Assembly: GCA_017428385.1 (NCBI GenBank)
Contig: JAFRQX010000019.1
Span: 124,001-188,000, forward strand
Direction: 5' to 3'
DNA: 64,000 bases
Origin: Clostridia bacterium
Lineage (GTDB): Bacteria > Bacillota > Clostridia > Christensenellales > Aristaeellaceae
Shown here: in pieces, positions 8,373-16,512 of the stretch
Position numbering within the stretch: the first letter of the stretch is position 1
Layout: the number at the start of each line of letters is the position of its first letter
The notes under the pieces: generated by a model
Databases searched by the model: none
What the model saw: only the letters and a program-made list of their open reading frames with translations
Told to the model about the DNA's origin: nothing
Program-made: the position numbers and the translations under genes

Positions 8373-10259
8373 TCAGTTCTGTATGCGTTTGAATTTCCTG
8401 TCCAGTTCCCTGTGGCTGATGGAAACCACAAGCGGTCTTCCATGGGGACAGGTGGGTGTCACCTTCTGTTCAATCATTGTGTCAAGAAGGCTCCGCAATT
8501 CTTCTTCTGTCAGCGTTTCCCCGCCTTTAACGGCATGCTTGCAGGCAGTCTGAAGCAGCTGTGTCCGTTTTTTCTCAAAAGTCGGATCTTTTCCGTTCTG
8601 AAGATCGTTGATCACATCCCGTATAAAATCCTTTGTCTGTGCCTCGCCCAGAATCACGGGGATCGTCCTGACAGCAACATCCTTCTCACCAAACGCCTCA
8701 ACAACGAGTCCTATGCTTTCCAGCGCTTCCCTGTTATCTTCCAGCAGGCGCTGTTCAGCATTTGTAACACCAAGCACAACAGGAACAAGCATTTCCTGGC
8801 CGGCCTGGGCTTTTTCCGTGTGTTCACTCATAAGCCTGTCAAACAGCAGACGCTCATGAACCGCATGCTGGTCAACCATCAGCAGCTGGTCTTCATATTC
8901 AACCAGGATAAACGTGTTGAACAGCGCGCCGAATACTTTCATCGGTTTCCGGACTGCACTCAGGATTGTGTTAACCTGTTCTGCACTTTCTTTCATCACA
9001 GCAGGAGCTGCATACTCACGGCCGGCAGCAGGAATATTGATTTTCTCTGCCGGTCTTGGCGGGATATCCCTGTAAACCGGTTCCGGTTTGGGGGCAGGAG
9101 AAAAAGCAGACGCACTGGCAGGGAGCGTCCGGCTGACTGTCACCGATTCATCAGGAGAAGGCAGCGGACGGCGCATGACAGGAGCCGCCTGGACAGGAAC
9201 TTCCATCATCCGGTCAGAAGCTTTTTCCTTCTGGGGGCTGAGAGTCATCTCAACCGGATGTTGAAAAGCATCCTTTTCTTTCAATGCCATCAGCACCGCA
9301 CTGAGTACAGCTTCATAAACCCCGGTTTCATCCCTGAATCGCACTTCCAGCTTATTCGGGTGTACATTGACGTCCACTGCTTCATATGGAATGGTGATAT
9401 ACAGTGCACAGACCGGGAATTTTCCAATCATCACCCGTTCCCTGCAGGCCGTTTCCAGTGCCTCGTTCAGGATTTTATTATGCATGACACGGCCGTTGAT
9501 GAAGAACATTTCCTGATTCCGGTTTCCTCTTCCGTTCTCTCCGATGCCGACATACCCCTTGATGATCAGTCCGTTCCCGTGATCATTCACTTCTTTCATA
9601 AACTTCATGGCATAGCTTCCGTAAACCGTCTGCAATGCCGTGGCTGTCTGTCCGTCTCCGGGTGAATGGAATTCTGTTTTACCGTTTGAAATATACCTGA
9701 AACTGACATCGGGGCGGCTCAGTAAAAGCTGGACAATCAGATCGTGAACTGCCGAAGCTTCCTGACCGGCTTTTTTCATAAATCCTTTGCGGACAGGAAC
9801 ATTGAAAAACAAATCATTCACCTGGATTGTTGTGCCGACGGGGCAGGCAATTTCCTGTATATCAGTAATCCGTCCGCCTTCGTTTTTTACTTTCAATCCT
9901 GTATCGCTTGCAGCGGTCCGGGTTGTCATTGTAATCCGTGATACGGCTGCAATACTTGCAAGAGCCTCTCCGCGGAAGCCCAGGGTTGCAATGGCGTCAA
10001 GATCCTGTTCCCTGCTGATTTTACTCGTGGCATGCCGTTCAAACGCCATGCGGATATCGCTTTCATCAATACCGCTGCCATTATCGGCTACGCGGATGCT
10101 TGTCAGTCCGCCTTCCTGGATTTCGACTGTCACCGCTGTAGCACCGGCATCCAGACTGTTTTCAATGAGTTCCTTGATGGCCGCCGCCGGTCTCTCCACA
10201 ACTTCACCTGCAGCAATTTTACCTATCAGGTTTTCACTCAGCGGTCTGATCTTTCCCAT
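8373..10259 (-). CDS. mutL: DNA mismatch repair protein MutL
   Basis: A 628-residue GHKL ATPase/endonuclease that links MutS recognition to strand incision. The N-terminus has the GHKL motifs (GEVVERPAAAIKELIENSLD, then DNGSGI and TLGFRGEAL). A proline-rich linker of about 80 residues separates it from the dimerisation and endonuclease domain. In that domain, the metal-binding motif reads DQHAVHERLLFD, with aspartate where the family usually has the final glutamate, followed by a SCK-like ACKHAVKGG, CPHGRP near the end and a final FKR. Thus a MutH-independent, nicking type of MutL. It lies 41 bases after mutS. Confidence 0.97.
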   Translation of the reverse strand: MGKIRPLSENLIGKIAAGEVVERPAAAIKELIENSLDAGATAVTVEIQEGGLTSIRVADNGSGIDESDIRMAFERHATSKISREQDLDAIATLGFRGEALASIAAVSRITMTTRTAASDTGLKVKNEGGRITDIQEIACPVGTTIQVNDLFFNVPVRKGFMKKAGQEASAVHDLIVQLLLSRPDVSFRYISNGKTEFHSPGDGQTATALQTVYGSYAMKFMKEVNDHGNGLIIKGYVGIGENGRGNRNQEMFFINGRVMHNKILNEALETACRERVMIGKFPVCALYITIPYEAVDVNVHPNKLEVRFRDETGVYEAVLSAVLMALKEKDAFQHPVEMTLSPQKEKASDRMMEVPVQAAPVMRRPLPSPDESVTVSRTLPASASAFSPAPKPEPVYRDIPPRPAEKINIPAAGREYAAPAVMKESAEQVNTILSAVRKPMKVFGALFNTFILVEYEDQLLMVDQHAVHERLLFDRLMSEHTEKAQAGQEMLVPVVLGVTNAEQRLLEDNREALESIGLVVEAFGEKDVAVRTIPVILGEAQTKDFIRDVINDLQNGKDPTFEKKRTQLLQTACKHAVKGGETLTEEELRSLLDTMIEQKVTPTCPHGRPLVVSISHRELDRKFKRIQN

Positions 10260-10300
10260 AATGTTCTCCCTTTCGTTCGCTCTTTACGGGCTTTTGCTGA

Positions 10301-12898
10301 TTACAGCTTGCGTGCCTTTTCCCGGAGCAGGAACAGCGTATTCATCGCATCCATCGGCGTGATTGCCATCACGTCAATTTCCTGAAGCTCCTTGATTATT
10401 TCATCTTTTTTATACTCAAACAGATCCATCTGTTCATTTTTCCTGAAACCAGTATCCTCACCCAGAATATTCTGGCCAATGGTATTCTGGTTGATTTCAC
10501 TGACTTCCAGCCTGGCCTGAATCTCATGCGCACGCACGATTACCGGATGAGGCACTCCCGCCAGCCTGGCCACATGAACACCAAAGCTTTTATCCGCACC
10601 GCCGCGAACAATTTTCCGAAGGAAGATAACGTCTTCCCCATGTTCCTTGACGGAAATACAGAAATTTTTCACCCCGTCCAGATGACCCTCGAGTTCACTT
10701 AATTCATGATAATGCGTCGCAAACAGGGTTTTTGCTCCGATCCGTTCCTTGTCAGCAATATATTCCACCACTGCCCATGCAATGGACAGTCCGTCAAATG
10801 TGCTGGTTCCCCGTCCGATCTCATCAAGAATAATCAGGCTGTTTTTCGTTGCGTTCCTGAGGATATGAGCGGTTTCGCTCATCTCAACCATAAAGGTACT
10901 CTGTCCGCTGGCCAGATCATCGCTGGCGCCTACCCTCGTAAAAATACGGTCGCAGACCGGAAGGCTGGCCTCCCTGGCAGGAACAAAGCTTCCGATCTGC
11001 GCCATCAGGCAGATCAGCGCCACCTGACGCATATAGGTACTTTTACCCGCCATATTCGGTCCGGTAATAATCATCATCCGGTTTTCATTTCCGTCCAGCA
11101 GCGTATCATTGGGAATGAACCCGCCATCCTTCATATTCCTTTCCACCACAGGATGACGCCCCTCAACGATCGAAAGCGTTCCGTCCGAAGTAATGGAAGG
11201 ACGTACATAATGATTTTCCGAAGCTGACCGGCTCAGGCTCTGGAATACGTCCAGTTCCTTCAGCGCCTGAGCGGTTCTTTGGATTCCTTCAATCTGTTCA
11301 GCAATACGATCCCTGACCTCGCTGAAAAGCTGTAGTTCAAGGCGTACGCTTTGCTCCTGTGCGCCGATGATCTTCTGCTCAATTTCTTTCAGTTCCGGAG
11401 TCATATATCTTTCGGCGTTTGTCAGTGTCTGTTTCCGGATATACCTTTCAGGCACCTGGCTCAGGAAACTTTTTGTAACTTCAATATAATAGCCGAATAC
11501 CTTGTTATACTGAATCCGGAGATTTCTGATCCCTGTTTCTTCTCTTTCCCTGGCTTCGAGATCAAGAATCCACTGTTTGCCGCTGGTCTGTGCTTCACGG
11601 TATTCATCCAGGATCTTTGAATACCCTTCCCGGATAATGCCGCCTTCCGTAATAATGACAGGCGCATCCGGATGAATGGCACGATCCAGCAGATCCGTCA
11701 GTTCTTCCAGCGGGTTGAGTTCGTCACGGATCCTGACCATTGCGGCACTTTTTACGTTATCAAGCAGACTACGGATACCCGGTATACGTTTCAGACTCGC
11801 GCACAGCGCAAGGCAGTCCCGGGCATTCATATTCCTGTATGCAACCTTGTTCATCAGGCGTTCCATATCGTATACGCCTTCAAGTTCTTCCGCCAGTGTC
11901 ATGCCGAGAATCCTGTCGTTGACAAGCTCCTGCACGGCGTCCAGGCGGTTGTTGATTTCCTTTTCGTCCAGGAGCGGCTGTTCCACCCATCGGCGAAGCA
12001 GTCTTCCGCCCATTGCCGTGCTTGTCATATCAAGCAGTCCGAGGAGTGTACCCTTTCTGCGTTCTCCTCTGAGGCTCTCTGTAAGCTCAAGGTTTCTCCT
12101 GGTATTCTGATCCAGAAGCATGGTTTTTCCGTTTTCAGCAATACGCAGTGTACGGATATGCTCCAGGCTGTTCTTCTGTGTTTCATGAAGATAGCGGAGC
12201 AGCGCGCCTGCCGCGCAGGTTGCTTCTTTCTTGTCATCAAGTCCAAGTGAAGTCAGCTGACTCAGTTGAAAATGCTCGCAAAGGGTATCTTCCGCGTTTT
12301 TCCGCTGAAACCAGACCCTCGGCTGTCCGTTCAGTCCTCTTATATCTCCTCCTGCCAGCGCTGTCAGCTGCGGCGGATCATTGCAGATGACTTCCATCGG
12401 ATTCACCCGGACAATCTGTGCTCTCAACAGATTTGCTTCCGGTTCCATTACAAAGAATTCACCTGTGGACACATCTGCATATGCGATCCCCGTCTTTTTG
12501 CCGTCGAGATAGACACACATCAGGTAGTTGTTTGCCTTATCCTCCAGCATGGCAGGATCAGTGACTGTGCCGGCAGTAATCACCCGGACCACATCCCTGT
12601 CCACAAGGCCTTTGGCCAGTGCCGGGTCTTCCATCTGCTCACAGATGGCTACTTTGTATCCTTTTGCAATCAGCTTCTCAATATAGGTGTTCACGGAATG
12701 ATAAGGAACGCCGCACATTGGTGCGCGTTCCTCCAGACCGCAGTCTTTACCGGTCAGAGTCAGTTCAAGCTCTCTGGAAGCAGTTTTGGCATCCTCGAAA
12801 AAAAGCTCATAAAAATCTCCCAGCCGGAATAACAGCAGGCAATCTGCGTACTGGTCATGAATCCGCAGATATTGCTGCATCATAGGTGAAAGTGCCAT
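10301..12898 (-). CDS. mutS: DNA mismatch repair protein MutS
   Basis: An 865-residue mismatch-recognition ATPase. The mismatch-probing Phe-x-Glu motif lies in FRLGDFYELFF near the N-terminus, and the C-terminal ATPase has Walker A GPNMAGKSTYM, followed by DEIGRGTSTFDG and the TLFATHYHEL switch. ATG 12898 is chosen because it follows an AAAGGG site and begins the conserved MALSPMMQQYL; the upstream extension in frame overlaps the preceding ylbF-type gene. Length and order match bacterial MutS1. Confidence 0.97.
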   Translation of the reverse strand: MALSPMMQQYLRIHDQYADCLLLFRLGDFYELFFEDAKTASRELELTLTGKDCGLEERAPMCGVPYHSVNTYIEKLIAKGYKVAICEQMEDPALAKGLVDRDVVRVITAGTVTDPAMLEDKANNYLMCVYLDGKKTGIAYADVSTGEFFVMEPEANLLRAQIVRVNPMEVICNDPPQLTALAGGDIRGLNGQPRVWFQRKNAEDTLCEHFQLSQLTSLGLDDKKEATCAAGALLRYLHETQKNSLEHIRTLRIAENGKTMLLDQNTRRNLELTESLRGERRKGTLLGLLDMTSTAMGGRLLRRWVEQPLLDEKEINNRLDAVQELVNDRILGMTLAEELEGVYDMERLMNKVAYRNMNARDCLALCASLKRIPGIRSLLDNVKSAAMVRIRDELNPLEELTDLLDRAIHPDAPVIITEGGIIREGYSKILDEYREAQTSGKQWILDLEAREREETGIRNLRIQYNKVFGYYIEVTKSFLSQVPERYIRKQTLTNAERYMTPELKEIEQKIIGAQEQSVRLELQLFSEVRDRIAEQIEGIQRTAQALKELDVFQSLSRSASENHYVRPSITSDGTLSIVEGRHPVVERNMKDGGFIPNDTLLDGNENRMMIITGPNMAGKSTYMRQVALICLMAQIGSFVPAREASLPVCDRIFTRVGASDDLASGQSTFMVEMSETAHILRNATKNSLIILDEIGRGTSTFDGLSIAWAVVEYIADKERIGAKTLFATHYHELSELEGHLDGVKNFCISVKEHGEDVIFLRKIVRGGADKSFGVHVARLAGVPHPVIVRAHEIQARLEVSEINQNTIGQNILGEDTGFRKNEQMDLFEYKKDEIIKELQEIDVMAITPMDAMNTLFLLREKARKL

Positions 12899-12911
12899 TT
12901 TGATCCCTTTC

Positions 12912-13319
12912 TCAGCGGCATCCGCTGCAGCAGGAGCAGTTGCCGGAACATCCCGTGCTGCCGCCGTTTTCCTCTTCCACTTCACCGGTAATTACCAGCC
13001 GAAGGATTTTGTTTACATTATCCATCATTGTCTGAAAATCGTTCCTGTACTGTTTCAGCGTCCGGATCATTTCGTTTTCATTCATCCGCTTTTCAGCTTC
13101 TTCCATTTCGCGGCTTGCCTCGGCAAGTTCGTTGGCATCCATATCCGCGGCTGACAGAATCTCTTCTACACGCTGCCTTTTTTCGATCATGTCTCCCAAT
13201 GCAGCGGCAGCATCAGGGTTGTGGCGGACAGCCCCTTCCTGCTGCTTCATTTTCTGGTATGTTTCGCTGCTCAGGATGGCTTCTGCCAGTTCCTGGGCTT
13301 TCATCATAACTTCTCTCAT
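12912..13319 (-). CDS. YlbF/YmcA family regulator with cysteine-rich tail
   Basis: A 135-residue helical protein of the YlbF/YmcA (Com_YlbF) family. In Bacillus subtilis, YlbF, YmcA and YaaT form a complex that helps RNase Y process mRNAs and that carries iron-sulfur clusters. Here the N-terminal 110 residues are helical (KAQELAEAILSSETYQKMK onward) and the last dozen residues hold five cysteines (CSGNCSCCSGC). Its place between miaB and mutS matches ymcA in Bacillus. The start at 13319 has AAGGAGG about 10 bases upstream. The exact subfamily cannot be set without alignment. Confidence 0.88.
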   Translation of the reverse strand: MREVMMKAQELAEAILSSETYQKMKQQEGAVRHNPDAAAALGDMIEKRQRVEEILSAADMDANELAEASREMEEAEKRMNENEMIRTLKQYRNDFQTMMDNVNKILRLVITGEVEEENGGSTGCSGNCSCCSGCR

Positions 13320-13334
13320 ATATGCAGATCCTCC

Positions 13335-14732
13335 TTATATCCTTTCACCTGTCAGTGTGTTGTTTTTCAGTCCGGTCACGCGGCACTTCAGAATCTGTCC
13401 GATATCTTCGCTGCTGCCGTTGACAGTAATGGAGACCGCATGTCTGCCTTTACCGGATACCGCGAGTCTGCTTCTGCGGCTCAGACCTTCCACCAGGATT
13501 TCCTCCTCGGTTCCGATAAACCGTTTCAGCGTATCCTGCTGCAGTTCTTCCTGCAGCGCAATCAGACGCTGGATTCTCTCCCTCGAAATTTCATCCGGGA
13601 TCAGGCCTTCCATTTTTGCGGCCCTTGTACCTTTTCTTGGACTGTATATAAAGGTGAATGCACTGTCGTACCGGACCTCGCGTACCAGGCTCATGGTATC
13701 CTCGAACTGTGCCTCCGTTTCACCGGGAAAACTGACGATAATATCAGTACTGAGTCCGATGCCGGGTATGGATTCCCGCAGTTTTCGCACCCTGTCCAGA
13801 TACTGTTCCCGGGTATAATGCCTGTTCATCTTTTCCAGGATCTCATTATTGCCGCTCTGTACAGGAAGGTGAAACTGCGGAAGGATATGTTTGCCCCTGC
13901 TCATCACATCGATCAGTTCGTCGCTCAGGTCCTTCGGATGGCTTGTCATAAAACGGATCCGAGGAATACCGATTTCGTCCAGATGCTTCAGCAGGGACGC
14001 AAATGTCGGGTCGCCCGGCAGGCCTTTTCCGTAGCTGTTTACGTTCTGACCCAGCAGCATAATTTCCTTTACGCCCGACTTTGCCAGTTCTTCAGCCTCG
14101 TGAAGAATACTGCTCATTTCGCGGCTCCGTTCCCTGCCGCGTACATAGGGAACAATACAAAAGCTGCAGAAATTATTACAGCCGTACATAATCGTAAGAT
14201 AGGCAGCATCCTGTCTTAGTCTCCTGACCGGAAGCCCCTCTGCAATAACATCTTTATCTTCAACACAAACCTGCTGCATTCCGCTGTTCAGCGTTTCATA
14301 CAGCATTTCAGGAAGCTTATGAAGGTTGGCAGTACCAAAGGCAAGATCCACAAATCCGTACTGCTTCAGGATGGTCTCCGCCATCCCGGGTTCCTGTATC
14401 ATACAGCCGCAGACGGCTATGACCATATCCGGTTTTGTTTTCCTGACTTCCTTCAGCCACGTGACGTTTCCCAATGCACGTCTTTCTGCATTTTCACGTA
14501 CACAGCAGGTATTGAATATCACGAAGTCAGCTTCTTCACGTTCCGTTGCGGGTTCCATACCCATACGTTCCAGCATGCCGGCGATTTTTTCGGAATCATG
14601 GGCATTCATCTGGCAGCCGTATGTGACTACGTAATAACTTTTCGGTCTGTGAGGAAGCTCACGGATCATTTCAGTATACTGTTCCTGTCGTTCCTGTTCT
14701 TCAGCTGTAACAAGGATCTCCTTTGTATTCAT
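13335..14732 (-). CDS. miaB: tRNA (N6-isopentenyladenosine(37)-C2)-methylthiotransferase MiaB
   Basis: A 465-residue radical-SAM methylthiotransferase that converts i6A37, made by MiaA, to ms2i6A37. The N-terminal cluster cysteines are in TYGCQMN, NTCCVRENA and VCGCM; the radical-SAM cluster motif is CNNFCSFC; a C-terminal TRAM domain follows from about residue 395. The start overlaps the rng stop by 4 bases (ATGA). It is the head of the conserved miaB-ymcA-mutS-mutL block. Confidence 0.97.
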   Translation of the reverse strand: MNTKEILVTAEEQERQEQYTEMIRELPHRPKSYYVVTYGCQMNAHDSEKIAGMLERMGMEPATEREEADFVIFNTCCVRENAERRALGNVTWLKEVRKTKPDMVIAVCGCMIQEPGMAETILKQYGFVDLAFGTANLHKLPEMLYETLNSGMQQVCVEDKDVIAEGLPVRRLRQDAAYLTIMYGCNNFCSFCIVPYVRGRERSREMSSILHEAEELAKSGVKEIMLLGQNVNSYGKGLPGDPTFASLLKHLDEIGIPRIRFMTSHPKDLSDELIDVMSRGKHILPQFHLPVQSGNNEILEKMNRHYTREQYLDRVRKLRESIPGIGLSTDIIVSFPGETEAQFEDTMSLVREVRYDSAFTFIYSPRKGTRAAKMEGLIPDEISRERIQRLIALQEELQQDTLKRFIGTEEEILVEGLSRRSRLAVSGKGRHAVSITVNGSSEDIGQILKCRVTGLKNNTLTGERI

Positions 14733-15841
14733 TCTTTCTGCTCCCTCAGTACATATCCCGTCCCTCCACAGACAGGACAGACTTCTAATAGATTATCATA
14801 TATTTCTGTTCTTGTGCGCTTTCTGGTCATTTCGATCAATCCCAGACTCGTCCATCCGTGTATGACTGTCTTCACCCGGTCTCTGCTGAAACACTCTTCC
14901 AGCCTGGACAGAACCATACTACGGTCTGTTTCATTATCCATGTCTATGAAATCAATCAGGATAATCCCGCTCAGATTCCGCAGCCGAACCTGCTGGGCAA
15001 TAATAGTGCATGCTTCCAGATTGGTTTCAAGAATTGTCCGCTCTTTGGACCCGGCGCCGGCAGCGGAAGCAGTATTGATATCAATCACCGTCATCGCTTC
15101 ACACCGGTCCAGGACAATATTACCGCCCCCCGGCATACGGACAGTACGTTCTTTCGCCTGACGGAGCTGTCTGATGATATCAGTATCTGCTTCTTTCTTT
15201 TCCTGGGTCGTATCCGTTCCATCCCTTGCATAATCTTCCTGTAGCCGGTCTGCAATACGACCGGAAAAAAGGATGCTGCCCGGTTTTCCGCCCTGTGAAG
15301 CTTTTTCGGCTGTCATCAGCCAGGTTTCGTACAGTGATTCCGCCTCCTGACGGATTGTATCTTCATCTGCATCCTCCGCGGCTTTTCTCATGACCAGTCC
15401 GAAACGATCCGCAGCGATCTCCCGTCCTGCTTTTTTCAGTCTTTCCCGGACGGATTCATCGGTTATTCTGCTGCTGACACCGATATAGCGGTTCATCGGC
15501 ATCAGGATAACCATAGCTCCGGGAAAGGTTATATCGCGTGTCAGAAACGCTCCTTTTGTTCCCGTTTCCTCTTTCTTGATCTGAACGACCATGCTCTCGC
15601 CCGATCGGATTTTCCCTTCTGTGAAACTGTTACTGTTCTCATCCATCGGAAGAAAGCCATTCTTCTTCCTCCCTATATCAACAAATGCACAGTTCATTCC
15701 GGGCATCAGCCGGTCCGTTTTCCCAAGCAGAATATCCCCGCACTGATCTGACGGATTATCCTGTATGTATTCAACGAGGACACCGTCTTCCGTTACGGCG
15801 CAGAATCCGGAACCGCAAATGATCTTTCGTACCATGTTCAA
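14729..15841 (-). CDS. Ribonuclease E/G family protein (compact RNase G)
   Basis: A 370-residue RNase E/G catalytic core for single-strand-specific RNA cleavage and maturation. Visible are an S1-like region (MNCAFVDIGRKKNGFL), the catalytic aspartate pair in VIDINTA and LIDFIDMDN, and a C-terminal zinc-link motif CPVCGGTG. It is shorter than E. coli RNase G (489 residues) but resembles the compact clostridial form. It overlaps genes on both sides by 4 bases (DUF2344-type protein upstream, miaB downstream). In many Clostridia this gene is followed by rplU-rpmA; here it is not. Confidence 0.92.
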   Translation of the reverse strand: MNMVRKIICGSGFCAVTEDGVLVEYIQDNPSDQCGDILLGKTDRLMPGMNCAFVDIGRKKNGFLPMDENSNSFTEGKIRSGESMVVQIKKEETGTKGAFLTRDITFPGAMVILMPMNRYIGVSSRITDESVRERLKKAGREIAADRFGLVMRKAAEDADEDTIRQEAESLYETWLMTAEKASQGGKPGSILFSGRIADRLQEDYARDGTDTTQEKKEADTDIIRQLRQAKERTVRMPGGGNIVLDRCEAMTVIDINTASAAGAGSKERTILETNLEACTIIAQQVRLRNLSGIILIDFIDMDNETDRSMVLSRLEECFSRDRVKTVIHGWTSLGLIEMTRKRTRTEIYDNLLEVCPVCGGTGYVLREQKE

Positions 15842-16512
15842 AGCCTCTCCAGCGGGATAAGCCGTCCTTCAGAATCCATTCCCAGCAATCCGGTCCGGGT
15901 CACAAGCATTCGGATTTCTTCGTCTATACCTGCTTCCTTCCCTAAAGCTTCAATCAGCATACCAGGTTTACAGGCCTCGCGTTCAGTCAGCACAAGTGTC
16001 GCCAGGATATGCTGTCCTTCACCCTTCAGTTCATAGATCAGCGGTTTGATATCGCATTCCTTCAACGCTGTTTTTGTTTTTCGCATGGCAGTCACCGTTT
16101 CCTTTGCCATCATCGAAGGAATGGCGGCTGTCAGCTTCTCTGCCGTCTCCGGATCCCTGATCAGCAGGTCGTATTCTGCCGCACGAAGGCTGGCCATCAG
16201 TGCGGGATGTTTCTGATCCACCGCCCGTGCTTCAGACAGCTGCATATCCTTTGGCATGGCACGGTTCATCCGATCAAGGAACTCCTCTTCACTGACCTCC
16301 TCAGCCATCGTCACATCCATAATTTCCCGGGTCCCGCAGGCTCCTGTTGATAAAGCACTCGCGAATGTGATCAGGATATGGGGATTGAATCCGTTGGAAT
16401 ATGCAACCGGCAGGCCGCTCCTGCGGAGTCCGCGCTGTACGCTGCGCTGAATATCAAGATGTCCGATATGCCTGATTCTTTCACCTTTTTCAAACACTGC
16501 CAGCATTCGCAT
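15838..16512 (-). CDS. TIGR03936 / DUF2344 radical-SAM-associated protein
   Basis: A 224-residue protein of the family that accompanies the TIGR03960 radical-SAM enzyme. The family opening is seen as AVFEKGERIRHIGHLDIQRS and RSGLPVAYSNGFNPH. ATG 16512 is chosen: it has GGAAGGGAG about 9 bases upstream and overlaps the upstream gene by 23 bases, while the frame remains open to 16608. In other species this domain can be fused to the radical-SAM partner, supporting a joint but still unknown modification function. It is followed directly by rng. Confidence 0.9.
   Translation of the reverse strand: MRMLAVFEKGERIRHIGHLDIQRSVQRGLRRSGLPVAYSNGFNPHILITFASALSTGACGTREIMDVTMAEEVSEEEFLDRMNRAMPKDMQLSEARAVDQKHPALMASLRAAEYDLLIRDPETAEKLTAAIPSMMAKETVTAMRKTKTALKECDIKPLIYELKGEGQHILATLVLTEREACKPGMLIEALGKEAGIDEEIRMLVTRTGLLGMDSEGRLIPLERL

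Noticed and set aside
7896..9665. Plus-strand open frame of about 589 codons
   Set aside because: Antisense to miaA and mutL, both well supported by motifs; the translation is rich in Cys, His and Phe as shadow frames are.
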